The notes: a model not told the origin generated them from the sequence alone. A DNA stretch of 8,599 bases from Clostridiales bacterium (GCA_019416265.1 DXXQ01000237.1:1-8599), one strand, 5' to 3'; counted from the stretch's first letter, positions 1 through 5,480 are shown. Program-made: numbers and translations.

Positions 1-579
1 CTGATTCCAGTAGTTGTTCAGGATTATAAAACCTTGCAGGTGCTTATGGTGGCATATATGAATGAAGAGGCCTTTTCTGCTACGTTAAAAACAGGGAGAA
101 TGACTTACTTCAGCAGAAGCAGGCAGTCTTTGTGGATAAAGGGTGAGACCTCAGGCCATTTTCAGTATGTAAAGTCTTTAAAACTGGATTGTGACAATGA
201 TACAATTTTGGCAAAGGTAAATCAGGTTGGGCCTGCCTGCCATACAGGGGCAAAATCCTGCTTTTTTAAGAACCTGGCGGAGAGAGAATACAGAGAGACA
301 AATCCTTTAAAGGTATTTGAGGACGTATATCAGGTTATTTTAGACAGAAAGGAAAACCCTAAAGAGGGGTCTTATACAAATTATTTATTTGACAAGGGAA
401 TTGATAAAATACTGAAAAAGCTGGGGGAAGAGGCCACGGAAATTGTAATAGCCGCAAAAAATCCAAACCCGGAGGAAGTAAAGTATGAGATGTCTGATTT
501 TCTTTATCATATGATGGTTCTCATGGCTCAAAAGGGCTTAAATTGGGAGGATATTACTGAAGAGTTGGCAAACCGCTGA
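1..579 (+). CDS. hisIE: Bifunctional phosphoribosyl-AMP cyclohydrolase / phosphoribosyl-ATP pyrophosphohydrolase (HisIE), 5' end cut by window
   Basis: Catalyses steps 2 and 3 of histidine biosynthesis in the cytoplasm: hydrolysis of phosphoribosyl-ATP to phosphoribosyl-AMP (HisE half), then opening of the adenine ring (HisI half). The frame is open from base 1 (LIPVVVQDYKTLQVLM), which matches the usual HisI start minus roughly ten residues, so the true start lies outside the window and the TTG at 34 is internal. HisI metal-site motifs are visible: the acidic LDCDND segment near 184-201 and the cysteines of ACHTGAKSCFF near 235-267. The HisE half begins around 301 and carries the pyrophosphohydrolase helices, KLGEEATEIVIAA (EExxE) and YEMSDFLYHMMVLM (ExxD). 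Both halves look intact. HisIE is often the last gene of a his operon, but the upstream genes are not visible here. Family identity is certain; only the N-terminus is missing. Confidence 0.96.
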   Translation: MIPVVVQDYKTLQVLMVAYMNEEAFSATLKTGRMTYFSRSRQSLWIKGETSGHFQYVKSLKLDCDNDTILAKVNQVGPACHTGAKSCFFKNLAEREYRETNPLKVFEDVYQVILDRKENPKEGSYTNYLFDKGIDKILKKLGEEATEIVIAAKNPNPEEVKYEMSDFLYHMMVLMAQKGLNWEDITEELANR

Positions 580-634
580 CAAACAATATCTAAGGTATAA
601 GAATGAAATATAATTGAAAACAGGAGAAAAGACG

Positions 635-1858
635 ATGGGTGTTGTAGAGAAATTTTTAAAGTATGTATCAGTAGATACGCAGTCAAAATTTGGGGAAGCA
701 CAGATACCAAGTACAAAGAAGCAGTTTGATTTAGCTGATCTTTTGGCAAAGGAACTGAAGGAAATGGGGGCTTCAGACATATCTATCAGCGAAAACTGTT
801 ATGTATATGCTACGATTCCTGCCACAACAGATAAAAAGATGCCTGTGCTGGGATTTATCGCTCATATGGACACTACCCCGGACTATTCAGGAGCTCCGGC
901 TAAAACTCAGATCGTAAAAAATTATGATGGAAAAGATATTCTTATGAATCAGGAAACCGGTTTAACAATGAAGGTCAGCGATTTTCCTCAAATGACAGGA
1001 TATAAGGGACAGGATTTAATTGTTACAGACGGCTCTACTTTACTGGGAGCTGATGATAAATCGGGAATTGCTGAAATTATGGCTATGGCAGAATATTTTC
1101 TTTCTAATCCGTCTATTCCTCACGGCACAATTAAAATCGGATTTACACCTGATGAGGAAATCGGCCGGGGAGCAGATAAGTTTGATGTGAAGGGCTTTGG
1201 AGCAGACGTAGCCTATACAGTGGACGGCGGACCTGTTGGAGAGCTGGAATATGAAAACTTTAACGCCGCCTCAGCCAAGGTTTATATCAGCGGTTCCAAT
1301 ATCCACCCTGGAACTTCCAAGGGAAAAATGAAAAATGCCATGCTGATGGCTTTTGAGTTCCACAATATGCTGCCTGTATTTGAAAATCCTATGTATACAG
1401 AAGGATATGAAGGCTTTTACCATTTAAATGATATGAACGGCACAGTGGAGCAGGCATTTTTAAATTATATTGTGCGGGACCATGACAGAGAAAAATTTGA
1501 AAAGAAAAAAGAGTATATGCAGCGGGCGGCAGCGTATATGAATGAAAAATACGGACAGGGAACCATAGAGCTGAAGCTGGTAGATACTTATTACAATATG
1601 AAGGAAATGGTGGAGCCTCATATGTATTTAATAGAAATCGCCAAAGAAGCTATGAAGGACCTGGGAGTAGAGCCGAATATTATTCCTATTCGCGGCGGCA
1701 CAGACGGAGCCAGACTTTCCTATATGGGTCTGCCTTGTCCAAACCTGTGCACTGGAGGAGAAAACTGCCATGGCAAGTTTGAATTTGTCAGCATTCAGTC
1801 CATGGAAAAGATTACTGACATTCTCATTAAAATTGTAGAAAAATTTGAGCAGAGATAG
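635..1858 (+). CDS. pepT: Peptidase T (tripeptide aminopeptidase), M20B metallopeptidase
   Basis: Cytoplasmic di-zinc aminopeptidase that removes the N-terminal residue of tripeptides. I chose ATG 635 because AGGAG (622-626) lies 8 nt upstream; the in-frame TTG at 614 lies upstream of this site and lacks its own. From 635 the protein has 407 residues, the usual PepT length. Zinc and catalytic motifs fall at the family positions: H77 and D79 in AHMDTTPD, bridging D140 in GADDKSG, the E174-E175 pair in PDEEIGRG, D198 in TVDGGPVG, and H379 in TGGENCHGKFEF. GGTDGAR, which helps recognise the substrate C-terminus, is also present. The gene lies 55 bp after hisIE; a weak TATAAG (596-601) could be its own -10 box. 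A clean terminator follows. GATC is rare here (two sites), unlike in the genes on the right. Confidence 0.97.
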   Translation: MGVVEKFLKYVSVDTQSKFGEAQIPSTKKQFDLADLLAKELKEMGASDISISENCYVYATIPATTDKKMPVLGFIAHMDTTPDYSGAPAKTQIVKNYDGKDILMNQETGLTMKVSDFPQMTGYKGQDLIVTDGSTLLGADDKSGIAEIMAMAEYFLSNPSIPHGTIKIGFTPDEEIGRGADKFDVKGFGADVAYTVDGGPVGELEYENFNAASAKVYISGSNIHPGTSKGKMKNAMLMAFEFHNMLPVFENPMYTEGYEGFYHLNDMNGTVEQAFLNYIVRDHDREKFEKKKEYMQRAAAYMNEKYGQGTIELKLVDTYYNMKEMVEPHMYLIEIAKEAMKDLGVEPNIIPIRGGTDGARLSYMGLPCPNLCTGGENCHGKFEFVSIQSMEKITDILIKIVEKFEQR

Positions 1859-1867
1859 AAGCTGTTG

Positions 1868-1903
1868 GCCGTTATATTTTCAGGATATAACGGCTTTTTG
1901 TTT
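1868..1903 (+). terminator. Rho-independent terminator of pepT
   Basis: A perfect 10-bp stem (GCCGTTATAT at 1868-1877 against ATATAACGGC at 1885-1894) with a 7-nt loop is followed at once by TTTTTG and more T (1895-1903). It begins 10 bp after the pepT stop codon and closes the his/pepT transcription block. Confidence 0.9.
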
Positions 1904-1917
1904 GTGTTACAGTAAAA

Positions 1918-2001
1918 ATACCCCCCCTACTAAACACGGGTGCTCATAAGAAAGTAATTCAAGAAATTACGATTATGGCATCTGTCAGACGGGGTTGGTA
2001 A
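1918..2001 (+). pseudogene. Possible C-terminal remnant of an unidentified gene
   Basis: One plus-strand frame reads through a C7 tract (1921-1927) and then gives NTGAHKKVIQEITIMASVRRGW before a TAA at 1999-2001. A strong terminator starts 5 bp later, the arrangement expected at the real end of a gene. No start codon or ribosome site precedes it, and the pepT terminator is immediately upstream. If real, it is only the tail of a gene whose body has been lost. I do not recognise the family. About 24 codons cannot prove coding by themselves, so this is a weak call that rests mainly on context. Confidence 0.25.
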
Positions 2002-2006
2002 ACGAG

Positions 2007-2049
2007 ATAACGGGTATTCGGCGAAAGCCGAGTACCCGTTATTTTTTTG
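2007..2049 (+). terminator. Strong rho-independent terminator with GAAA tetraloop
   Basis: A 16-bp stem (2007-2022 against 2027-2042) has one G-U wobble, is capped by a GAAA (GNRA) tetraloop closed by C-G, and runs into a T7 tract (2042-2048). The T tract is only on the plus-strand side, so it acts on rightward transcription. No intact gene ends here, since pepT already has its own terminator. It therefore probably served a gene now reduced to a remnant. Confidence 0.88.
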
Positions 2050-2089
2050 CCTGTGCGTGAAAGCAATATATTTATTCACAGGTTTCGAG

Positions 2090-2106
2090 TATAATGAAGC
2101 TATAAT
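2090..2106 (+). promoter_or_regulatory. Two TATAAT boxes, possible weak promoter for the ORF at 2236
   Basis: Exact TATAAT hexamers lie at 2090-2095 and 2101-2106 in AT-rich DNA upstream of the 2236 ORF. No good -35 hexamer sits 16-18 bp upstream of either one; TTCACA at 2075-2080 is at the wrong distance for both. It could drive the 2236 ORF and the downstream rubrerythrin fragment with a leader of roughly 125 nt. A small 7-bp hairpin with a T run (2113-2136) would lie at the very start of that leader. Confidence 0.3.
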
Positions 2107-2235
2107 CATCCTATCCCATCCATTATGGGATTTTTTCAAAAAATCTTAAAAAAGTTTGGAAGCATTGGAACAATTCATCCTTTCTCATGCCATATATAGT
2201 AGAGGACTATTTCAAAACGATTGGAGGTGACACTT

Positions 2236-2736
2236 ATGGAGAAGCGGAAAAGCCCGAAAGGTTTCATTGTGGTGTTGCCCGGTGAGATCATCGAGATACC
2301 GCAGGACAGCGACAAATCATGGCTGACCTTGTTTTACAGCTTGCCGAAAAGTGGAAACCTGCCTATGATCTGCCCCACTGCCCCTATGAGGTTTTACGGA
2401 CGGACAAGTATGATCATATGTGACGATATGTTTAAGCTGCTTGTATGGGACTGCTACGCATGGAGCGCATGGCAGTTTTTCCAAGTGAAAGACCGCAAGG
2501 GCAATTATTGTGACGTTCCCGGTACATGGACGCAGTACGCAGGATATTTCCCTTTGTGGCGTTTGTCGTACAGTATTATTCCTTATATCCGAATGAAGTT
2601 TGAGCAGAATGGGCTTGGCTTCCAAAACCTATACAACATCCCGCAAAGCGTGGAAGTGCTGTGGCTGACCTATCAGCAATTCAGCAATCTGATCGGTAAT
2701 GTGGTGTGGTATAAAAAAAGGAGAAGCTTCCGGTGA
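2236..2736 (+). CDS. Hypothetical protein, aromatic-rich, probably 3'-chimeric
   Basis: I do not recognise this protein. ATG 2236 has an excellent ribosome site, GGAGGTG (2223-2229), 6 nt upstream, and the frame stays open for 166 codons. The product is rich in aromatics (8 Trp, 11 Tyr), with no clear signal peptide, no long hydrophobic segment and no familiar motif. Its last residues (KKRRSFR) come from DNA that, in another frame, encodes the rubrerythrin segment KKEKLPVI, so the natural C-terminus was probably cut near 2712 and the present end is read-through. In 2319-2420 a different frame (MADLVLQLAEKWKPAYDLPH...) looks at least as protein-like, so an old frameshift is possible. The stop overlaps the next GTG start by four bases (GTGA). 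It lies between a stray terminator and a broken gene, in keeping with a mobile or decayed region. Translation of the N-terminal part is likely; function is unknown. Confidence 0.5.
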   Translation: MEKRKSPKGFIVVLPGEIIEIPQDSDKSWLTLFYSLPKSGNLPMICPTAPMRFYGRTSMIICDDMFKLLVWDCYAWSAWQFFQVKDRKGNYCDVPGTWTQYAGYFPLWRLSYSIIPYIRMKFEQNGLGFQNLYNIPQSVEVLWLTYQQFSNLIGNVVWYKKRRSFR

Positions 2737-3206
2737 TCAAAGCTGTATTTACATTTACAGCGGGTCAGGAAAAAGAACATGGAGAAATTTTTTATAACTA
2801 CCTGGCTGAAATGACAGGGGAAACCATATGTATTGACAGCGGATATCCGATAAATACGTATTCCAGGACCTTAGATCTTTTAAAGGCGGCAAGGCATAAT
2901 GAATATGAAGAACACGATGTAGTGTACAGCCAGTTCGCCCGGACAGCAAAAGAAGAGGGATTTTCCCGGATTAGTTCGGCATTTCAGATGATCGCAGAGA
3001 TTGAACGGATCCATGGGGACAGATTTCAGCTGTTTGCGGATCTGCTGGAAAAAGGACAGTTGTTTGTTTCAGAAATGGAAACTGGTTGGATGTGCTTGAA
3101 CTGCGGCTTTGTTTATACAGGAACCGGCGCGCCGACGGTATGCCCGGTCTGTAGCCATGAGCAGGGGTATTTTATCCGCCTGGAAATGGCTCCTTACATC
3201 CAGTGA
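2733..3206 (+). CDS. Rubrerythrin, N-terminally truncated (first ferritin-like helix lost); possibly a pseudogene
   Basis: Rubrerythrins are di-iron plus rubredoxin proteins that reduce hydrogen peroxide in the cytoplasm of anaerobes. From GTG 2733 the 157-residue product keeps three of the four di-iron helix motifs: ExxH in QEKEHGEIF (E13, H16), ExxE in NEYEEHDVVYSQFA, and ExxH in EIERIHGDRF. A C-terminal rubredoxin-like knuckle follows (CLNC...CPVC). The first helix with its ExxxR motif and first iron-ligand Glu is absent; about 35-40 residues are missing compared with full-length relatives. Homology seems to continue upstream of the GTG (KKEKLPV) until a TAA at 2712-2714, so the gene was cut there and not simply started late. 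AAAGGAG (2717-2723) lies 9 nt before the GTG and the preceding stop overlaps it, so a product could still be made by coupling. Without the first ligand, normal di-iron function is doubtful. The family call is secure; whether the gene still works is not. Confidence 0.85.
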   Translation: MIKAVFTFTAGQEKEHGEIFYNYLAEMTGETICIDSGYPINTYSRTLDLLKAARHNEYEEHDVVYSQFARTAKEEGFSRISSAFQMIAEIERIHGDRFQLFADLLEKGQLFVSEMETGWMCLNCGFVYTGTGAPTVCPVCSHEQGYFIRLEMAPYIQ

Positions 3207-3276
3207 AATGGCTTCACAACTGATTTTGCCGGAGAGGCACTATAACGGTTTGAGTATTCAGAAACGCATATTTCAT

Positions 3277-3406
3277 CCGTACTTTTGACGGCTGAGTACC
3301 GCTATGGATTCTAAAACTTTCTTCCCAGCCGTACCTTTAGCCGATAAGTACGGCTACATATAACAAAAAGTAAAATCCAGGGTGTACCACGCGGCATAAA
3401 GGTACA
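3277..3406. repeat. Three GTAC-bracketed palindromic modules at 52-53 bp spacing
   Basis: The non-coding stretch 3207-3443 holds a degenerate tandem array. Module 1 (3277-3304) and module 2 (3329-3356) are 28 bp each and match at roughly 20 positions; both run CCGTAC...AGTAC.GCTA. Module 3 (3383-3406) is TGTACC-N12-GGTACA. Each has two GTAC tetramers 17-18 bp apart: 3279/3296, 3331/3348 and 3384/3402. Module starts differ by 52 and 53 bp, about five helical turns. Module 2 contains a perfect 8-bp inverted repeat (AGCCGTAC 3327-3334, GTACGGCT 3348-3355). The A-rich linkers are loosely similar, and a weaker fourth copy may lie at 3237-3257. No T tract follows, so this is not a terminator. Regulator binding or a decayed minisatellite are both possible. 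Confidence 0.6.
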
Positions 3407-3443
3407 GATGAAAAATAAAGGCAGAAAACTGATGGAGGAAGTC

Positions 3444-4322
3444 CTAGTCCAGCTGGCTGAAATCAAAGCCCTTCACAAAATCTACGAAATTTTTTAGAAT
3501 GGGGTTGGCTAGGTCGTCTTTATGATAAACGAGCCAGGTATTCCTCGTAAGCGGTTTGCCATTTTTAAAGAAAAGGGGAACGGAATAGAGGTCGCTTTCT
3601 CTTTGGAAAAAATGGGTGTCTGGAAAGAGCCCAAAGCCCAGATCCTTTTTGATCATTTCTATACATGTCTGGCCATTATTCACTTTAAGCCATATGTCAG
3701 GACGGGAGGAAAAACGTTCTGTCCACCATCGTTCTGTATTTTTCAGGATTGTCGGTTCCTTCATATAGTCGATCTGCTTCATAGAAGGCAAGTCTATAAT
3801 TTTAAAAGGGGTGCGGGAGATCGCGTAGACCTGATCAGTAGAGATCAGAATTTTATCGACAGCTGCGTTGGAAGCATCGCCGCGATAAAAACTGGCGTTT
3901 AACTGCCGGTTTTCCACCTGTTTTAAAAGTTCATGGCTTAAATCAGTAACGATCTCCAATTTGATATCAAAATAATGATTGCTGAATTGCTTTAAAAGCT
4001 CCGGGATTACATAACGAACATAGGAGTTTGGAGAACCCAGCTTCAGCAGCCCCTTGCGTCCGCCATTCATTTCTACAATACTCTGGCGGATATCCTGGAT
4101 ATCCCGAAGGACAGATGCAGCCTTTCTGGCGATAACTTCGCCTTCCGGAGTAAATGTGATACCTTTTGTGTTTCGGATGACCATCTGTATCCCAAGGTCT
4201 TCTTCAATTTTCTGTATCCGCTTTGTCAGGGTGGGCTGAGTGATAAAAAGCAGATTTGCCGTTTTTGTGATGTTTTTTGTCTGGTGGAGAGATACGATGA
4301 TTTCCCAGTCTGAGTCCCTCAT
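3444..4322 (-). CDS. LysR-family transcriptional regulator of the adjacent catabolic operon
   Basis: A DNA-binding regulator of 292 residues, normal LysR length. The start at 4322 (MRDSDWEIIVSL) is fixed by AGGAGGT on the minus strand (plus 4329-4335), 6 nt upstream; an in-frame upstream start at 4379 would have no such site. The N-terminal winged helix-turn-helix occupies about residues 5-63: KNITKTANLLFITQPTLTKRI is the recognition region and IEEDLGIQMVIRNTKGITFTPEG the wing. A linker helix leads to the periplasmic-binding-like effector domain from about residue 88 (LLKLGSPNSYVRYVIPELL). It is transcribed divergently from the aldolase operon across a 391-bp region with two T-N11-A dyads, the classic layout of a LysR protein that controls its neighbour and itself. 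The ligand is unknown but is probably the operon's substrate or an intermediate. No terminator is evident after its stop. Family certain; target operon inferred. Confidence 0.95.
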   Translation of the reverse strand: MRDSDWEIIVSLHQTKNITKTANLLFITQPTLTKRIQKIEEDLGIQMVIRNTKGITFTPEGEVIARKAASVLRDIQDIRQSIVEMNGGRKGLLKLGSPNSYVRYVIPELLKQFSNHYFDIKLEIVTDLSHELLKQVENRQLNASFYRGDASNAAVDKILISTDQVYAISRTPFKIIDLPSMKQIDYMKEPTILKNTERWWTERFSSRPDIWLKVNNGQTCIEMIKKDLGFGLFPDTHFFQRESDLYSVPLFFKNGKPLTRNTWLVYHKDDLANPILKNFVDFVKGFDFSQLD

Positions 4323-4349
4323 GTGGATACCTCCTTTTGGTCGTTCGGT

Positions 4350-4530
4350 CATAGGGTGTGACGCAGCAAGATCGTTCACGGGCTGCCGTCCTGTTACTTT
4401 CCTGCGCAGTGCAGATTTCGCAAACTACGTTTGCTCAGTCACGAGCTCACGGGCTGTCGCCCTATGTCAGAAAATAAGCGAAAATCTGCTTTTATGCAAG
4501 CATAACGCAGACCTTCGCTTATTTTCTGGC
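4350..4530. repeat. Palindrome-dense element in the lysR 5' leader (REP/MITE-like or structured leader)
   Basis: This 180-bp stretch lies between the lysR start and its likely -10 box. A perfect 15-bp inverted repeat (4468-4482 against 4514-4528) encloses further pairs, TCTGC/GCAGA (4485-4489, 4507-4511) and TTATGC/GCATAA (4492-4497, 4500-4505), so almost the whole 61-bp span can fold into one hairpin. Beside it are a GCAAAC-TAC-GTTTGC hairpin (4420-4434), a palindrome CTGCGCAG (4402-4409), two exact direct repeats of TCACGGGCTG (4376-4385, 4447-4456), and outer inverted ends CATAGGG (4350-4356) and CCCTATG (4460-4466). Variants of GCAGAnnTTCGC occur three times. Neither strand has a T tract after the main stem, so it is not an intrinsic terminator. 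No transposase is encoded. Confidence 0.65.
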
Positions 4531-4548
4531 GTACTGCCCATTGCTTTC

Positions 4549-4563
4549 GTGTACATTATACAC
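4549..4563. promoter_or_regulatory. Candidate LysR operator 1 (GTGTA-N5-TACAC), overlapping the lysR -10 box
   Basis: The sequence GTGTACATTATACAC has perfect 5-bp arms around 5 bp and the T-N11-A pattern of LysR-type boxes (T4550, A4562). It covers the minus-strand TATAAT that probably serves lysR, so binding there would fit autorepression. Assignment to this regulator is inferred from position and symmetry. Confidence 0.5.
4555..4560 (-). promoter_or_regulatory. Probable lysR -10 box (TATAAT on the minus strand)
   Basis: An exact TATAAT reads leftward from 4560 to 4555. The -35 position (about 4578-4583, CATATT on the minus strand) is poor, so activity may be low or factor-dependent. Transcription would start near 4548, leaving a highly structured leader of about 225 nt before the lysR start codon. 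Confidence 0.45.
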
Positions 4564-4591
4564 CAATGATTATGAAAAATATGGAAGTGAC

Positions 4592-4606
4592 ATAAAATTT
4601 TTGCAT
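4592..4606. promoter_or_regulatory. Candidate LysR operator 2 (T-N11-A) at about -66 of the operon promoter
   Basis: ATAAAATTTTTGCAT has the T-N11-A spacing (T4593, A4605) and partial arm symmetry (ATAA/GCAT). Its centre lies near -66 relative to the expected start at about 4665, the usual recognition site for LysR activators. It lies 43 bp from operator 1. AT-rich DNA gives such matches by chance, so the position is the main support. Confidence 0.35.
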
Positions 4607-4629
4607 GAATGGAGATGAAAAAAGGCGAT

Positions 4630-4658
4630 TTTACAGTTATTTTATGGAATGCTATAAT
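4630..4658 (+). promoter_or_regulatory. Sigma-A type promoter of the aldolase-TRAP operon
   Basis: TTTACA (4630-4635) and a perfect TATAAT (4653-4658) are separated by exactly 17 bp. Transcription would begin near 4665 and give a leader of about 49 nt before the aldolase ATG. This is the only good promoter seen for the operon; internal gaps are 5 or 21 nt. Confidence 0.75.
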
Positions 4659-4713
4659 AATCACATAAACATTCCGGAGTGTAAACATTAAAAAAGGAGA
4701 GCGCATTTCATTT

Positions 4714-5475
4714 ATGGGGCTGAAAGATAAGATAAAAAAAGGGGAAAAGATATACGGGACGATGATGAGGGTCGTCCGCAATCCGGCAGTAAACGTAATT
4801 ATTAAAAATAGCGGTCTGGATTTTGTAATGTATGACTGCGAACATTCAAATTTTAATATGGAAACGCTCCATGATCAGTTCATAACGGGGAATCTGGCAG
4901 GAATCGAAAGCTTTATCCGTGTTCCACAGCTTTCTAAGGAATGGATATCCAGATCCTTAGATCAGGGAGCTACAGGAGTGATGGTTCCGATGTTAAATAA
5001 CGCGGAAATGGCAAAACAGCATGTATTTTATTCCAAATACCAGCCGTTGGGAGGCCGGGGCTATTCCGGTGGGATCGCCCACTGCGGTTATAAAGGCGGA
5101 AAGCATGCGGATATTATGGACGCAGCAAATGACAAGGTGATATCTATTGCTCAGATCGAGACGGTGGAAGCGGTGAAAAATGCAGAAGCGATCGCCGCAG
5201 TAGAAGGGATCGACGCTCTTTTGGTAGGGCCGAACGATCTGTCTATCGCGCTGGGGATACCGGGGGATCTGATGAACCCGCTGGAGATCGACACGATCAA
5301 AAAGATCGCTGGCGCATGTAAAAAGCACGGAAAGGCCTTTGGCCTTCACGCTGGCCCGGATATGCTGAGGCTGTTTGAAGATGAGCTTACCATTGTGATG
5401 ATGCAGTCGGATATCGATTTCCTTACAAATGGTTTCGCAAATGTAAAAAAAGTTTTTGACAGGAAAGAGGGGTAA
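4714..5475 (+). CDS. HpcH/HpaI-family aldolase (class II 2-oxo-3-deoxy acid aldolase)
   Basis: Cytoplasmic metal-dependent aldolase of 253 residues, the normal family size, that cleaves a 4-hydroxy-2-oxo acid to pyruvate (or a close analogue) plus an aldehyde. Relatives are HpaI/HpcH (4-hydroxy-2-oxoheptanedioate), GarL (2-dehydro-3-deoxyglucarate) and RhmA (2-dehydro-3-deoxyrhamnonate). Family motifs in order: DCEHS with catalytic H44, the pyruvate-binding R69 in FIRVPQ, PLGGRGYSG, metal ligand E149 in QIET, and metal ligand D175 in VGPNDLSIALGIPGD. Where many relatives have Gly before the EH, this one has Cys42. The best ribosome site (GGAG, 4696-4699) lies 14 nt before ATG 4714, which is long; an in-frame ATT at 4705 would be 5 nt away. 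First gene of the operon, with the next starting 5 nt after its stop. The substrate cannot be read from sequence. Confidence 0.92.
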   Translation: MGLKDKIKKGEKIYGTMMRVVRNPAVNVIIKNSGLDFVMYDCEHSNFNMETLHDQFITGNLAGIESFIRVPQLSKEWISRSLDQGATGVMVPMLNNAEMAKQHVFYSKYQPLGGRGYSGGIAHCGYKGGKHADIMDAANDKVISIAQIETVEAVKNAEAIAAVEGIDALLVGPNDLSIALGIPGDLMNPLEIDTIKKIAGACKKHGKAFGLHAGPDMLRLFEDELTIVMMQSDIDFLTNGFANVKKVFDRKEG

Positions 5476-5480
5476 GAAAA

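Noticed and set aside
614..634. Upstream TTG start for pepT at 614
   Set aside because: It lies before the AGGAG at 622-626, whereas ATG 635 is properly spaced and gives the family-typical length, with H379 at the known position.
1930..2139. 69-codon minus-strand ORF
   Set aside because: It runs through both arms of the GAAA-loop terminator and has no ribosome site; it is a by-product of the palindrome.
3277..3406. GTAC modules as a CRISPR array
   Set aside because: Only three imperfect copies, palindromes differ in the middle, linkers are A-rich and partly alike, and no cas gene is nearby.
1904..3443. Insertion sequence or intact integrative element in the scarred region
   Set aside because: No transposase, integrase, terminal inverted repeats or target duplication could be found; only indirect signs of rearrangement are present.
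3522..3902. 126-codon plus-strand ORF
   Set aside because: It is antisense to the well-supported lysR gene, with no family features of its own.
4323..4379. Upstream in-frame start for the lysR gene (4379)
   Set aside because: No ribosome site precedes it, whereas AGGAGGT sits 6 nt before the ATG at 4322 and that start gives a standard LysR N-terminus.
4468..4528. Large hairpin as an intrinsic terminator for either strand
   Set aside because: The stem is strong, but neither side is followed by a T tract, and it lies in the lysR leader, not after a gene.
4240..4569. 109-codon plus-strand ORF across the lysR start and leader
   Set aside because: It translates the repeat-rich leader and the antisense of the HTH region; no ribosome site and no recognisable motif.
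4467..4781. 104-codon minus-strand ORF across the divergent promoter region
   Set aside because: It overlaps the aldolase start in antisense and covers the operon promoter and operators; composition is not protein-like.
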